A DNA stretch of 12,381 nt from Helicobacteraceae bacterium (lineage in GTDB: Bacteria > Campylobacterota > Campylobacteria > Campylobacterales > Sulfurimonadaceae): contig JALWKG010000283.1 of NCBI GenBank assembly GCA_027081565.1, positions 1 to 12,381 of the forward strand, given 5' to 3'. How positions within the stretch are numbered: the stretch's first letter is position 1; each line of letters opens with the position of its first letter. This document shows positions 1 to 6,767 of this stretch, in pieces. Made by a program: the position numbers and the translations under genes. Below the pieces are notes generated by a model. The model saw nothing but the letters and a program-made list of their open reading frames with translations. It made no database searches and was not told the DNA's origin.

Positions 1-1532
1 ATCACCAGGTTAGGACGGTGCACTAACATTCTTGCAATAGCAAGACGTTGACGTTCGCCTCCTGAAAGCCGTACACCTTCTTTTCCGATCATGGTGTCAA
101 GACCCTTATCCAACTTCTCTAAAACCCCATCAAACTGTGCGATGCTCAGTGCTTTGTAAAGTGTCTCGTCATCTACCTCACGACCCAATGTCAGGTTCTG
201 TCTCAAAGAGTCATTGAACATACGCGGTGACTGCAGTACCAAAGCGATGTTGTCTCTCAACAGATCCAGACCAATCTCTGTAATTGGGATATCATCTACA
301 TAGACCATCCCTTTTTCGTTGGCATAGAGTCCTAAAATGATCTGGGCTAAAGTACTTTTACCACTACCACTTGAACCAAGCAATGCCACCGTCTTACCCT
401 TGGGTATCTCTAAAGAGATGTTGTGCAAAACTTCTTTCTCTGCATAGGAGAAAGAGACCTCTTCCAAGCGCAGTGTGTTGGTCTCACTGTTTTCAAATGG
501 ATTGTACTTATGCTCATATTGCGGCTCTTGTTTCAGTTTTAAAAGGGCATTCAAACGCTCCAGTGCACTGTTGGCATTTTGGTACGAAAAAATGATCTGC
601 AAAAAGTCTTGCAGTGGTGTGACCATAAACCACAAATACCCCAAAACCGCAAACATCTGTCCTAAAGAGAGATCCGAAAAAAGAACCATAAGCATAGAAG
701 TCGCTCTAAAAAACTCAAAACCGGAGAGAAAGACAAAACCGGAGAGTTGACCTGCTGCTTCACTTTTCCAGCCAAAGGCAGTCGAGGCTTCTTTGATGGC
801 CTTGGCATTGGCGATCATCTTTCCTATATAGTGCTTCTCCTGGTTAAAGGCACGTATCTGCACAAACAGATCCAAGGTCTCACTCAAGTCATTTTGAAAA
901 GACTCAACACGTTTGTTCTCAGTCGCTTTAAGCTTACGTACCCTACGCCCTAAAAACACCGTCAGCAGCAGTACAGCAGGGTTGATCAACAAAATGATCA
1001 GACCCAGTTTCCAGTTGATGTAGAGCAATATAGCAGCAATACCTACTAAGGAGAGTACCGAGACAGCGAACTTGGAGATACTGACCCCTATAAAGGCATC
1101 AACTGTATCGATGTCAGTTACCATCTTGGCACTCACACCACCCCCGCCAAGCGCCTCATACTCCGAGACAGAGACCTTCTCCAGATGCTCAAGCAGACGT
1201 TTTCGAATACTGTAGACTATGGACTTGGAGAGACCAATAAAAAGACGCAATTGGACAACGTTTAACACTACATACAAGAGACGAAGTACCAAAGTGACCA
1301 CTAAGATGATCAAGATGTAATAATAAGGCTCAGACGGATTAAAAAGTGTGTCCAAGATCGCTACCAGTTCTCCGGGTTTCTCTAAGATGACCTGATCGAT
1401 CAGTAGTGGAAAAAGGAGTGGTATGGGCAGAGAGACAAATACCGCCATTAAAGCAATAAACTGCGCTATGACGATCTTACGGCGAAAAGGCTTTGTCTCT
1501 GCAAACAGGCTGGACCATGTGATCTGTTTCAT
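1..1532 (-). CDS. ABC exporter half-transporter (permease fused to ATPase), C-terminus cut off
   Basis: Reading leftward from ATG at 1532, 510 codons are open to the window edge. The first ~310 residues form a type-1 exporter membrane domain, with hydrophobic segments near residues 20-45, 70-92, 153-172, 176-194, 262-285 and 290-310. The ATPase domain follows from about residue 350: Walker A GSSGSGKST at 386-394, Q-loop Gln434, signature LSGGE at 489-493. The Walker B Asp-Glu, the H-loop and roughly 60-80 residues lie outside the window. No N-terminal peptidase domain is present, so it is not a peptidase-containing bacteriocin exporter. The family (MsbA-like half-transporters) works as a dimer in the inner membrane to export lipids, drugs or peptides; the substrate cannot be read from the sequence. 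It starts 14 bases after the stop of the secreted OB-fold gene, so it is probably the third gene of the same operon. The Shine-Dalgarno sequence is weak, which fits translation coupled to the gene before it. Confidence 0.93.
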   Translation of the reverse strand, partial: MKQITWSSLFAETKPFRRKIVIAQFIALMAVFVSLPIPLLFPLLIDQVILEKPGELVAILDTLFNPSEPYYYILIILVVTLVLRLLYVVLNVVQLRLFIGLSKSIVYSIRKRLLEHLEKVSVSEYEALGGGGVSAKMVTDIDTVDAFIGVSISKFAVSVLSLVGIAAILLYINWKLGLIILLINPAVLLLTVFLGRRVRKLKATENKRVESFQNDLSETLDLFVQIRAFNQEKHYIGKMIANAKAIKEASTAFGWKSEAAGQLSGFVFLSGFEFFRATSMLMVLFSDLSLGQMFAVLGYLWFMVTPLQDFLQIIFSYQNANSALERLNALLKLKQEPQYEHKYNPFENSETNTLRLEEVSFSYAEKEVLHNISLEIPKGKTVALLGSSGSGKSTLAQIILGLYANEKGMVYVDDIPITEIGLDLLRDNIALVLQSPRMFNDSLRQNLTLGREVDDETLYKALSIAQFDGVLEKLDKGLDTMIGKEGVRLSGGERQRLAIARMLVHRPNLV

Positions 1533-1546
1533 AAAGGCGTGAGGAC

Positions 1547-2179
1547 TTACTGTTTATGAAACGTAGCAGTTTCAATGATGACAGGATAAAAATAACCGTA
1601 TCCAAAATCTTTGTCTTTTACCAACACACCTTCAGCAATAACAACTGAACCTACCTCTGGCATCTTTGCTTGTGTCGTAAAAACAAGGTCATCTTGGCCT
1701 TTAAAACGACTTCCATCTTGAAGATGTACCCAGTTTTTTTTCATGATCTGTGCAGATGTCTTGGTCACAACACCACGCACCTTTACTTTTTTGCCTACAT
1801 ATCGATCTCTGTTTGCAAACAGTTGCGCTATGGTCAGCGTCTCTTTGAGTTTGTATTTGGAGTCCATCACATCAGGTTGATGGGTCAGTGTCTCTTGGTG
1901 CGCAGAAACCGTGGCATCTGAAGCAAAAAGAATCTTGTCAAAAGTACGGTTCAAGGTCTTGGAGTGAAAGTTCTGCATCCATCCTTGTTCGTTATACGAG
2001 ATACCCTCGCCAACTTTAACAGGACGCTGTGTCATGGCGATCCAGTAGAGTTTACTCCCCTCTTGTACCTTGATGTAACTGTATCCACCACTGTTGAGTG
2101 TCTCTACTACCTTCGCAGTGTGAGTGGATGATGCCATAAGGCTCATAGTAATAAGCAGTGTACCTAATACCTTTTTCAT
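1547..2179 (-). CDS. Secreted OB-fold protein, NrfJ-like
   Basis: A 210-residue protein with a signal peptide (residues 1 to about 21, MKKVLGTLLITMSLMASS). The mature part has two sections. Residues 24-48 (VVETLNSGGYSYIKV and onward to YWIA) resemble the short NSGGYTY motif of NrfJ-type periplasmic proteins. Residues ~115-208 contain GKKVKVRGVV, KKNWVHLQDG, DLVFTTQ and a KDFGYGYFYPVIIE tail, which is the pattern of bacterial OB-fold proteins often labelled 'DNA-binding protein'. Such proteins are periplasmic and their role is not established; nucleic acid binding is not implied here. The ATG overlaps the TAA of the dihydroorotase-like gene by one base (TAATG), a sign of translational coupling. 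The ABC transporter follows after 14 bases. I am sure of the coding status and export, and less sure of the family name, which comes from remembered motifs. Confidence 0.85.
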   Translation of the reverse strand: MKKVLGTLLITMSLMASSTHTAKVVETLNSGGYSYIKVQEGSKLYWIAMTQRPVKVGEGISYNEQGWMQNFHSKTLNRTFDKILFASDATVSAHQETLTHQPDVMDSKYKLKETLTIAQLFANRDRYVGKKVKVRGVVTKTSAQIMKKNWVHLQDGSRFKGQDDLVFTTQAKMPEVGSVVIAEGVLVKDKDFGYGYFYPVIIETATFHKQ

Positions 2180-3375
2180 TAAGCACCTACTCTTTGAACA
2201 CGACCCGTAAGGGTGACACCATCATAAAGAGAGAGGCTGTTTTCCAACACATAAGAGGTAGCGGTGTCCAAGAGCACCAAGTCCGCTTTGGCACCTACTT
2301 TGATCTCACCTGCTGTCTCACCAACACTTTGTGCCGGATTATAGGCAGCAAGTCTTATAAGCTCAGACAAGGTTAGTAATTTGCTTTTTACTAACAAGGT
2401 ATAGTAGAGACTATAAGCATCACCGAGTGCTTCACAACCGTAAGCTGCTTCAGCAAAAGCGACCTCTTTGTTGACAGGGGAACTTGGTTGATGCAGCAGT
2501 GTAAGTGTATCTACCTTTCCTTCTTGAAGTGCCTTTTGAAGCGAGAGCATCGCCTCTTTTTGTGCTAAAGGCGGGTTAAGTTTGGCAGTAGTATTGAAAT
2601 CACTGCACGCTTCATCACAATGAAGCAGATGGTGTAGACTCACCTCACAGGAGACCTTGACCCCCTCCTCTTTCGCTCTTGAGATCAACTCTATAGAGCG
2701 GGGAGAAGCAATACTTTTAAAGACAATAGCGATCTCATACTTACGCGCGATCTCTATCATTCTTGCCACGTGAACCACTTCGCCAAAAGGAGGTATTCCT
2801 ACCAATCCAAGACGAGTCGCCACAGCACCTTCGACCATAACACCCACAGAAGAGAGACTGGTATCTTGCGCCTTACAAAAGAGTGTAGACTTATGCATCT
2901 TAACATACTCCGCAATGCGACATGCGGTGTTGTTACTCACGGCTGTTGTCATGTAAGGTGCTTTGGCCCCATTTTTAAGCAAGATCGCGATGTTGCTAAG
3001 ACGTTCGTCTTCATCAACCGTGGCGACAGTGGTCATCATGTCCACGCCCGTCTCACGTTTTTGATGGGCTTGAACAAACTCCAAAACAATACTGTCATTA
3101 ATACTAGGGGTACAGTCAGGTGCTAAGACCAAGCGACTCACTCCACCCTTTTGGGCCTCTTTTGCCACCTTGCCCAAGGTTGCAGCGTTAAGTTGCGCAT
3201 CTTTAAGACGAACATTGGTGTCTACTAAGCCTGGCAGCAGATAAGCGCCCTTGGCATCAAGGACTTCATCACTTTTAAGACCGGTACCTATCGCAACGAT
3301 CTTTCCATCTTCTATTAAGACATCTTCTTTACGTTCGCCATGAACATCGCAAACTACGGCATTGATAATCAGCAT
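2179..3375 (-). CDS. Dihydroorotase-like amidohydrolase lacking catalytic residues (pseudo-dihydroorotase, PyrC'-type)
   Basis: A 398-residue protein with the full-length layout of a class I dihydroorotase: N-terminal beta-sandwich, PGLVD strand at 48-52, NPPL at 267-270, late NPAQ and C-terminal GAKADLVLLD. The active site is gone. The HxH metal ligands after PGLxD are Asn54 and Arg56. The later two His ligands align with Lys168 and Lys220. The catalytic Asp of the usual TDHAPH motif aligns with Leu294 (LLHQPSS). The HH of the CEVxxHHLL segment (248-249) remains. Non-catalytic dihydroorotase homologues are known in some bacteria (for example Pseudomonas PyrC'), where they scaffold aspartate transcarbamoylase PyrB; that role is a reasonable guess here, and an active PyrC should exist elsewhere. 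I chose ATG at 3375 because an AGTGAG stretch sits at a suitable distance; an in-frame GTG two codons earlier (3381) is the alternative. It is the first gene of a probable three-gene operon and is not frameshifted, so it appears maintained. Confidence 0.9.
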   Translation of the reverse strand: MLIINAVVCDVHGERKEDVLIEDGKIVAIGTGLKSDEVLDAKGAYLLPGLVDTNVRLKDAQLNAATLGKVAKEAQKGGVSRLVLAPDCTPSINDSIVLEFVQAHQKRETGVDMMTTVATVDEDERLSNIAILLKNGAKAPYMTTAVSNNTACRIAEYVKMHKSTLFCKAQDTSLSSVGVMVEGAVATRLGLVGIPPFGEVVHVARMIEIARKYEIAIVFKSIASPRSIELISRAKEEGVKVSCEVSLHHLLHCDEACSDFNTTAKLNPPLAQKEAMLSLQKALQEGKVDTLTLLHQPSSPVNKEVAFAEAAYGCEALGDAYSLYYTLLVKSKLLTLSELIRLAAYNPAQSVGETAGEIKVGAKADLVLLDTATSYVLENSLSLYDGVTLTGRVQRVGA

Positions 3376-3391
3376 ACACACTCACTTTTGC

Positions 3392-3410
3392 TATAATAAT
3401 GTTTATTATA
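3392..3410. promoter_or_regulatory. 19-bp palindrome, candidate operator (Fur-box-like)
   Basis: TATAATAA and TTATTATA are perfect 8-base inverted arms around TGT. The inner 15 bases, TAATAATGTTTATTA, match the Helicobacter pylori iron-Fur consensus TAATAATnATTATTA at 13 of 14 defined positions. The element covers the -10 box and the predicted start region of the minus-strand operon, where bound repressor would block transcription. AT-rich DNA makes chance palindromes fairly common, so the Fur assignment is an inference. Confidence 0.4.
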
Positions 3411-3432
3411 CAGTGTAAGGTTTAAGTTGCAA
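3405..3432 (-). promoter_or_regulatory. Predicted sigma-70 promoter for the pseudo-dihydroorotase operon
   Basis: On the minus strand TTGCAA (3432-3427) is followed by a 16-base spacer and a perfect TATAAT (3410-3405). The -10 box ends 30 bases before the ATG at 3375. The -35 match is four of six. The -10 lies in one arm of the palindrome at 3392-3410. Confidence 0.55.
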
Positions 3433-3444
3433 ATATTAGTACTG

Positions 3445-3472
3445 TTTTTTATGGATTTTTTTACATTATATC
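3445..3472 (+). promoter_or_regulatory. Possible promoter for lpxB
   Basis: T-tracts at 3445-3450 and 3456-3462 are one helical turn apart and precede ATTATATC (3465-3472), a weak -10-like sequence. This T-tract arrangement is typical of Campylobacterota promoters that lack a clear -35 box. The leader before lpxB would be about 50 bases. Confidence 0.3.
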
Positions 3473-3527
3473 GTACTCAAAATAGATTTTACAGCCTTCT
3501 GTCAACCCTGCAAAAAGAGAGTCATTT

Positions 3528-4583
3528 ATGAAAATTTTAGTCTCTGCTTTGGAGCACTCTGCCAACGTTCACTTAGAAGCCCTCACTAAAGAGTTTAAAG
3601 GTGATGTGGAACTGGTCGGAGTCTTTAATGAGAAGTTAGGAAAGCCTATTATAGATCTGCGTGCACTCGCAATTATGGGTATAGTGGATGCACTTAAAAA
3701 GCTCCCTTTTTTTCTGAAGCTTAGTAAGCAGATGTTAGCGTTGGTGCCCGAAGTAGACAAAGTCTTACTCATCGACTCTAGTGGCTTCAACCTCCCCCTC
3801 GCCAAAAAGATCAAAAAAAGATATCCGGACAAAGAGATCATCTACTACATCCTGCCGCAGGCATGGGCATGGAAAAAGAAACGTATACCTGTCTTGGCTA
3901 AGACCATAGACCATCTTGCATCTATCTTACCATTTGAGCCCTCGTACTATCCCAAAAATGCTCCTATAGAGTATGTAGGCCATCCATTGCTTGATGAGAT
4001 CACCAAACGTAAAAGTGAACGTTCACTAGGTCAGACCATCGCCTTTATGCCGGGCAGTCGCACCAGCGAGATCAAAACCCTCATGCCCTATTATATTGCC
4101 TTGCAAAAAGAGTTAAAGTGTGATGCTGTCTTGATCATTCCAGAATATTTCAAAGACCGCATAGAGACACTTTATGGTGACATCTCCGCTTTTAAAGTTC
4201 GTTATGATGCACATCAGGCGCTTTATGAAAGTGACTTTGCCTTTATCTGCAGTGGTACAGCAACTTTAGAGGCGACACTTATAGGCACCCCTTTTGTCTT
4301 AAGTTTCATTGCCAAAAAGCTTGACTATTTCATAGGCTCCAGGCTTTTAAAGATAGAGTATATCGGTCTGGCCAACATTATGTTTGACAAGTTCCAACAG
4401 CGCGCCATGCACCCAGAACTCTTACAAGACGAAGTCACTTTAGAAAACCTGCTAAAAGCCTATCATGAGATGGACCAACAGCAGTTTTTCAACGATGCTT
4501 TAGAGTTACAAAACTATCTGCGCCACGGCAGTTCAAAACGTGTAGCCCAAATCATAGAGGAAACCCATGACCTTAACAGATAA
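3528..4583 (+). CDS. lpxB: Lipid-A-disaccharide synthase LpxB
   Basis: A 351-residue family GT19 glycosyltransferase. It condenses UDP-2,3-diacylglucosamine with lipid X to form the lipid A disaccharide at the inner face of the cytoplasmic membrane. Visible signatures are LLIDSSGFNLPLA (80-92, equivalent to the IDAPDFN segment of E. coli), YYILPQAWAW (106-115), YVGHPL (149-154), MPGSR (174-178, nucleotide-binding loop) and CSGTATLEA (241-249). The usual N-terminal GEASGD motif is replaced by ALEHSANVHLEAL, the form found in Campylobacterota, and the protein is somewhat shorter than the ~380 residues of E. coli LpxB. An AAGAGAG Shine-Dalgarno precedes the ATG. Its 3' end overlaps the next gene by 17 bases, so the two are likely co-translated. 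Confidence 0.96.
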   Translation: MKILVSALEHSANVHLEALTKEFKGDVELVGVFNEKLGKPIIDLRALAIMGIVDALKKLPFFLKLSKQMLALVPEVDKVLLIDSSGFNLPLAKKIKKRYPDKEIIYYILPQAWAWKKKRIPVLAKTIDHLASILPFEPSYYPKNAPIEYVGHPLLDEITKRKSERSLGQTIAFMPGSRTSEIKTLMPYYIALQKELKCDAVLIIPEYFKDRIETLYGDISAFKVRYDAHQALYESDFAFICSGTATLEATLIGTPFVLSFIAKKLDYFIGSRLLKIEYIGLANIMFDKFQQRAMHPELLQDEVTLENLLKAYHEMDQQQFFNDALELQNYLRHGSSKRVAQIIEETHDLNR

Positions 4584-5649
4584 GATAAAACAGCGCGCCT
4601 ACCAAACCCACCAAGAGCGCATAGACCATCTTTTATTAGAGAGCATCACCAACCATGATACAGAAGGCTCGAACATCCAGAGACTTGAAAAGGCACTCTC
4701 TGAGTATGTCGGCGCGGACGAGGCCATCGTCTGTAACTCCCAATTCAACGCCTTTATACTCATCTTTATGGTATTAGGTCTCAAGGCGGGGGATGAAGTG
4801 ATCACCTCTCCGCTGAGTTCTGGTATTGCTGTTCAAGCCGCTATATTTATGGGTGCCAAGGTGATCTTTGTAGATGTCAATGCTACACGGTTTACCTTAG
4901 ATATTGAACAGGTAGAAGATGCCATAACAGAACGTACCAAGCTTATCATCCCTATCTCCCTCTTAGGCAATATTGCTGATATGGAGCGTATCAATGCACT
5001 CGCCCTGCAACATGATCTCTGTGTTATAGAAGATGCGGCAGAGAGTTTTGGAGGTGCGTACAATGGGACTAAATCCACCCAACTCTCCAAGTTGGCAACC
5101 ACCTCTTTTTACCCAAGTATGCCACTGCATGGTTTTGGAAATGGTGCTGCTCTTTTTATAGAGGACAAAGAACTTCGCGCTAAAGCACGTCTCATACGTT
5201 CTCAAGGTAAAAAAGGGATGCAGTATGTCTCAGAAGGAATCGAAGCCTGTATGGACCCGCTACAAGCAGCAGTAGTGGCATTTAAACTCTCTATCTTGGA
5301 TGAAGAGATCACTATTAGAAAAGATATGGCACAAAAATATGCCCAAGCCTTTAAAGATGCCCCTTTTCACACACCAGTACTTGAGAGCGAAAGTAACTTT
5401 GCTTACTATCCCCTGCTTCTAAAAGAGAGAGCTGCCTTCCTCAGCGCCTCTCAAAAAGAGGACATCGACCTCCATATACCTTTTGAGACACCACTGCACC
5501 TACACCCTGCTTTCGCTTTTATGGATTACAGAGAAGGAGACTTTCCTAACAGTGAGACCATAGCAAAACAGTTACTCTTACTACCTCTGAGTGCTTACCT
5601 GAGTGAAGAAGAACAAGATCAGGTCATTAATATCTTAAATACGATTTAA
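4567..5649 (+). CDS. DegT/DnrJ/EryC1/StrS-fold aminotransferase homologue lacking the PLP lysine
   Basis: A 360-residue protein spanning the whole sugar aminotransferase fold. Retained features include GDEVIT (75-80), GAKVIFVDV (96-104), the PLP-contacting Asp in VIEDAAESFGG (Asp156), TTSFYPS (178-184) and the C-terminal PLHLHPAFAF...GDFPNSE segment. The residue that should be the Schiff-base lysine (SFxPxK) is Met185, in FYPSMPLHGFGNG. The phosphate-binding SGTxAL loop is also altered, to CNSQFNAF (56-63). It is therefore unlikely to be a normal PLP-lysine transaminase; a non-catalytic or structural role, or unusual chemistry, is possible. Family members with the lysine replaced are known (ColD carries His), but Met is not one I recognise. 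It overlaps lpxB by 17 bases, which links it to lipid A or surface-glycan synthesis. The frame is intact. Confidence 0.88.
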   Translation: MTLTDKIKQRAYQTHQERIDHLLLESITNHDTEGSNIQRLEKALSEYVGADEAIVCNSQFNAFILIFMVLGLKAGDEVITSPLSSGIAVQAAIFMGAKVIFVDVNATRFTLDIEQVEDAITERTKLIIPISLLGNIADMERINALALQHDLCVIEDAAESFGGAYNGTKSTQLSKLATTSFYPSMPLHGFGNGAALFIEDKELRAKARLIRSQGKKGMQYVSEGIEACMDPLQAAVVAFKLSILDEEITIRKDMAQKYAQAFKDAPFHTPVLESESNFAYYPLLLKERAAFLSASQKEDIDLHIPFETPLHLHPAFAFMDYREGDFPNSETIAKQLLLLPLSAYLSEEEQDQVINILNTI

Positions 5650-5862
5650 GTTCTTTTTAGGGACTTTCACACGATTTCGACAATATTTTTTGTATACACA
5701 TCCACTTAAATACTCAAAAAAATGGGACATGCTCTTAATCACCCTTGGATTTAATGTCAAGCTTAATCAGTTTTAGATGATCTCCTTGGCAGGTAGCTAC
5801 ACCCAATCTGAAAGACTGAAAGTCAGGTACTTTTTAATTATAGATCAAATTCTACAAAAGTA

Positions 5863-5931
5863 TTTAACAGTATAAAATATATCTTTTAATACTATATTTT
5901 AATAGTATAAGCTTTATTTAAAGTAGTATAA
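5863..5931 (+). repeat. AGTATAA direct repeats with an inverted repeat, candidate operator cluster
   Basis: TTTAACAGTATAA (5863-5875), TTTAATAGTATAA (5898-5910) and TTTAAAGTAGTATAA (5917-5931) share the core AGTATAA at spacings of 35 and 21 bases. ATACTAT (5889-5895) and ATAGTAT (5902-5908) form a perfect inverted repeat around six bases. They lie directly upstream of the exported protein gene. Low sequence complexity means part of this could be chance. Confidence 0.4.
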
Positions 5932-5933
5932 CT

Positions 5934-5939
5934 TATAAT
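5934..5939 (+). promoter_or_regulatory. -10-like TATAAT immediately before the exported-protein start
   Basis: A perfect TATAAT ends six bases before the ATG at 5946, which would place transcription initiation at or next to the start codon. TATAAC at 5927-5932 and TATAAG at 5906-5911 are alternatives. No clear -35 is seen. Confidence 0.3.
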
Positions 5940-5945
5940 TATTTT

Positions 5946-6359
5946 ATGAAAAAAATTATATTTTTATCGTTACTTACATCAGCACTCTTTGCAGGGTCTG
6001 ATTATGATACAACGAAGTTTATAGTCGACACTGATGTTAAAAGTATAGACAACGAACTTGGGTATGGTAAAAAAAGTAACTATTCACTTCTCTTTGCAAA
6101 ACACAGTTTTACGACAGACGAGGCCAACCTGCACTTCTATTATGGTGCCAAGATGGGTCTTGTAAGTGAAGCTTATGAAAGTGAAAATGGGTTTGGTATT
6201 CCACTTAAAGAGATGAGGACATACTTTGCAGCCGCAGTTGGCATGGAGTATGACTTCACTGAAGAGGGTGTCTTGCTTGCAGAAGGTATTCATGCTGAAG
6301 ACCCCTCTTTACGTCAAGTAGAAAACAAACTACAACTTACCTACACCTACAGCTATTAA
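5946..6359 (+). CDS. Small exported protein, probable outer-membrane beta-barrel, function unknown
   Basis: A 137-residue protein. It starts with a classical signal peptide, MKKIIFLSLLTSALFA, with cleavage likely around residue 16. The mature part has alternating hydrophobic and polar stretches rich in Tyr, Phe and Gly (YSLLFAKHSF, ANLHFYYGAKMGL, MRTYFAAAVGMEYDF) and ends in LQLTYTYSY. An aromatic-terminated last strand is the usual beta-barrel assembly signal, so a small outer-membrane barrel is plausible; I do not recognise a family. There is no Shine-Dalgarno before the ATG, only AT-rich sequence. The signal peptide beginning exactly at this Met supports the start. It ends 11 bases from the convergent thioredoxin-like gene. 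Confidence 0.8.
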   Translation: MKKIIFLSLLTSALFAGSDYDTTKFIVDTDVKSIDNELGYGKKSNYSLLFAKHSFTTDEANLHFYYGAKMGLVSEAYESENGFGIPLKEMRTYFAAAVGMEYDFTEEGVLLAEGIHAEDPSLRQVENKLQLTYTYSY

Positions 6360-6370
6360 GAAGCCTAAAA

Positions 6371-6766
6371 CTACTTCTCTTTAGCCGGAAGATCTATCTT
6401 TAGAAGTGCTGCTGTCATCTCTTTTATGTTGTAAACACCATTAAGACGTTTGATCACCCTGTCTTCATCTGTCAAAAAGTACAATGTAGGTGTACCACTA
6501 AAGTCCAGACCATGGATGTCATCTTTATTGACATCCATGTAGAGCATCACAAACTTTTTTTCTATCTTCTCTACTAAAAGATCTTCCTCAAATACAATGT
6601 TTTCCATATACCAACACGCTTTACAGTTCTCTTGAGAGAGCATGACCATGACACCCTTGTGCTGTGCTTTGGCAGTAATAAAAGCGCTCTCATAGTTGGC
6701 TGCCCAGTGTGGTTCAGCCCAAAGGCTAAGTTGAAGAAGGAAAATCAGAAGAAAAAGTCTGAACAT
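6371..6766 (-). CDS. Exported thioredoxin-like protein
   Basis: A 131-residue protein with a signal peptide or N-terminal anchor (MFRLFLLIFLLQLSLWA). It carries a thioredoxin-fold domain with the redox pair Cys48-Lys-Ala-Cys51 and the cis-proline motif GTPTLYF (Pro93). It resembles the thioredoxin_7/SoxW-type periplasmic thioredoxins, which reduce or exchange disulfides of exported proteins. Its ATG lies one base after the stop of dsbD, so it is almost certainly co-transcribed with it, and periplasmic DsbD is its likely electron donor. That partnership is inferred from gene order, not shown by sequence. Confidence 0.9.
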   Translation of the reverse strand: MFRLFLLIFLLQLSLWAEPHWAANYESAFITAKAQHKGVMVMLSQENCKACWYMENIVFEEDLLVEKIEKKFVMLYMDVNKDDIHGLDFSGTPTLYFLTDEDRVIKRLNGVYNIKEMTAALLKIDLPAKEK

Positions 6767-6767
6767 T

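Larger units (their letters stand above)
5650..5945. other. Intergenic region with repeats and a possible decayed element
   Basis: The left 200 bases contain no gene I can name. On the minus strand, 5738-5833 is a 32-codon open stretch without a good start, and 5635-5730 is a 31-codon ATG-initiated frame (MSHFFEYLSGCVYKKYC...) that overlaps the degT-like 3' end. Together they could be remnants of a mobile or duplicated sequence. A small hairpin GACT-GAA-AGTC lies near 5816. No convincing terminator for the upstream gene is visible. The right 85 bases (5861-5945) are very AT-rich and hold the repeated AGTATAA elements. Confidence 0.5.

Noticed and set aside
371..953. Overlapping plus-strand frames in the first kilobase
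   Set aside because: They are shadows of the minus-strand ABC transporter, whose Walker A and signature motifs read cleanly.
2770..3126. 118-codon plus-strand frame inside the pseudo-dihydroorotase gene
   Set aside because: It is antisense to a clear dihydroorotase fold and has no recognisable domain.
6359..6378. Bidirectional terminator between the convergent genes
   Set aside because: AGAAG and CTTCT pair over only five bases with a ten-base loop and no strong U-tract on either strand.
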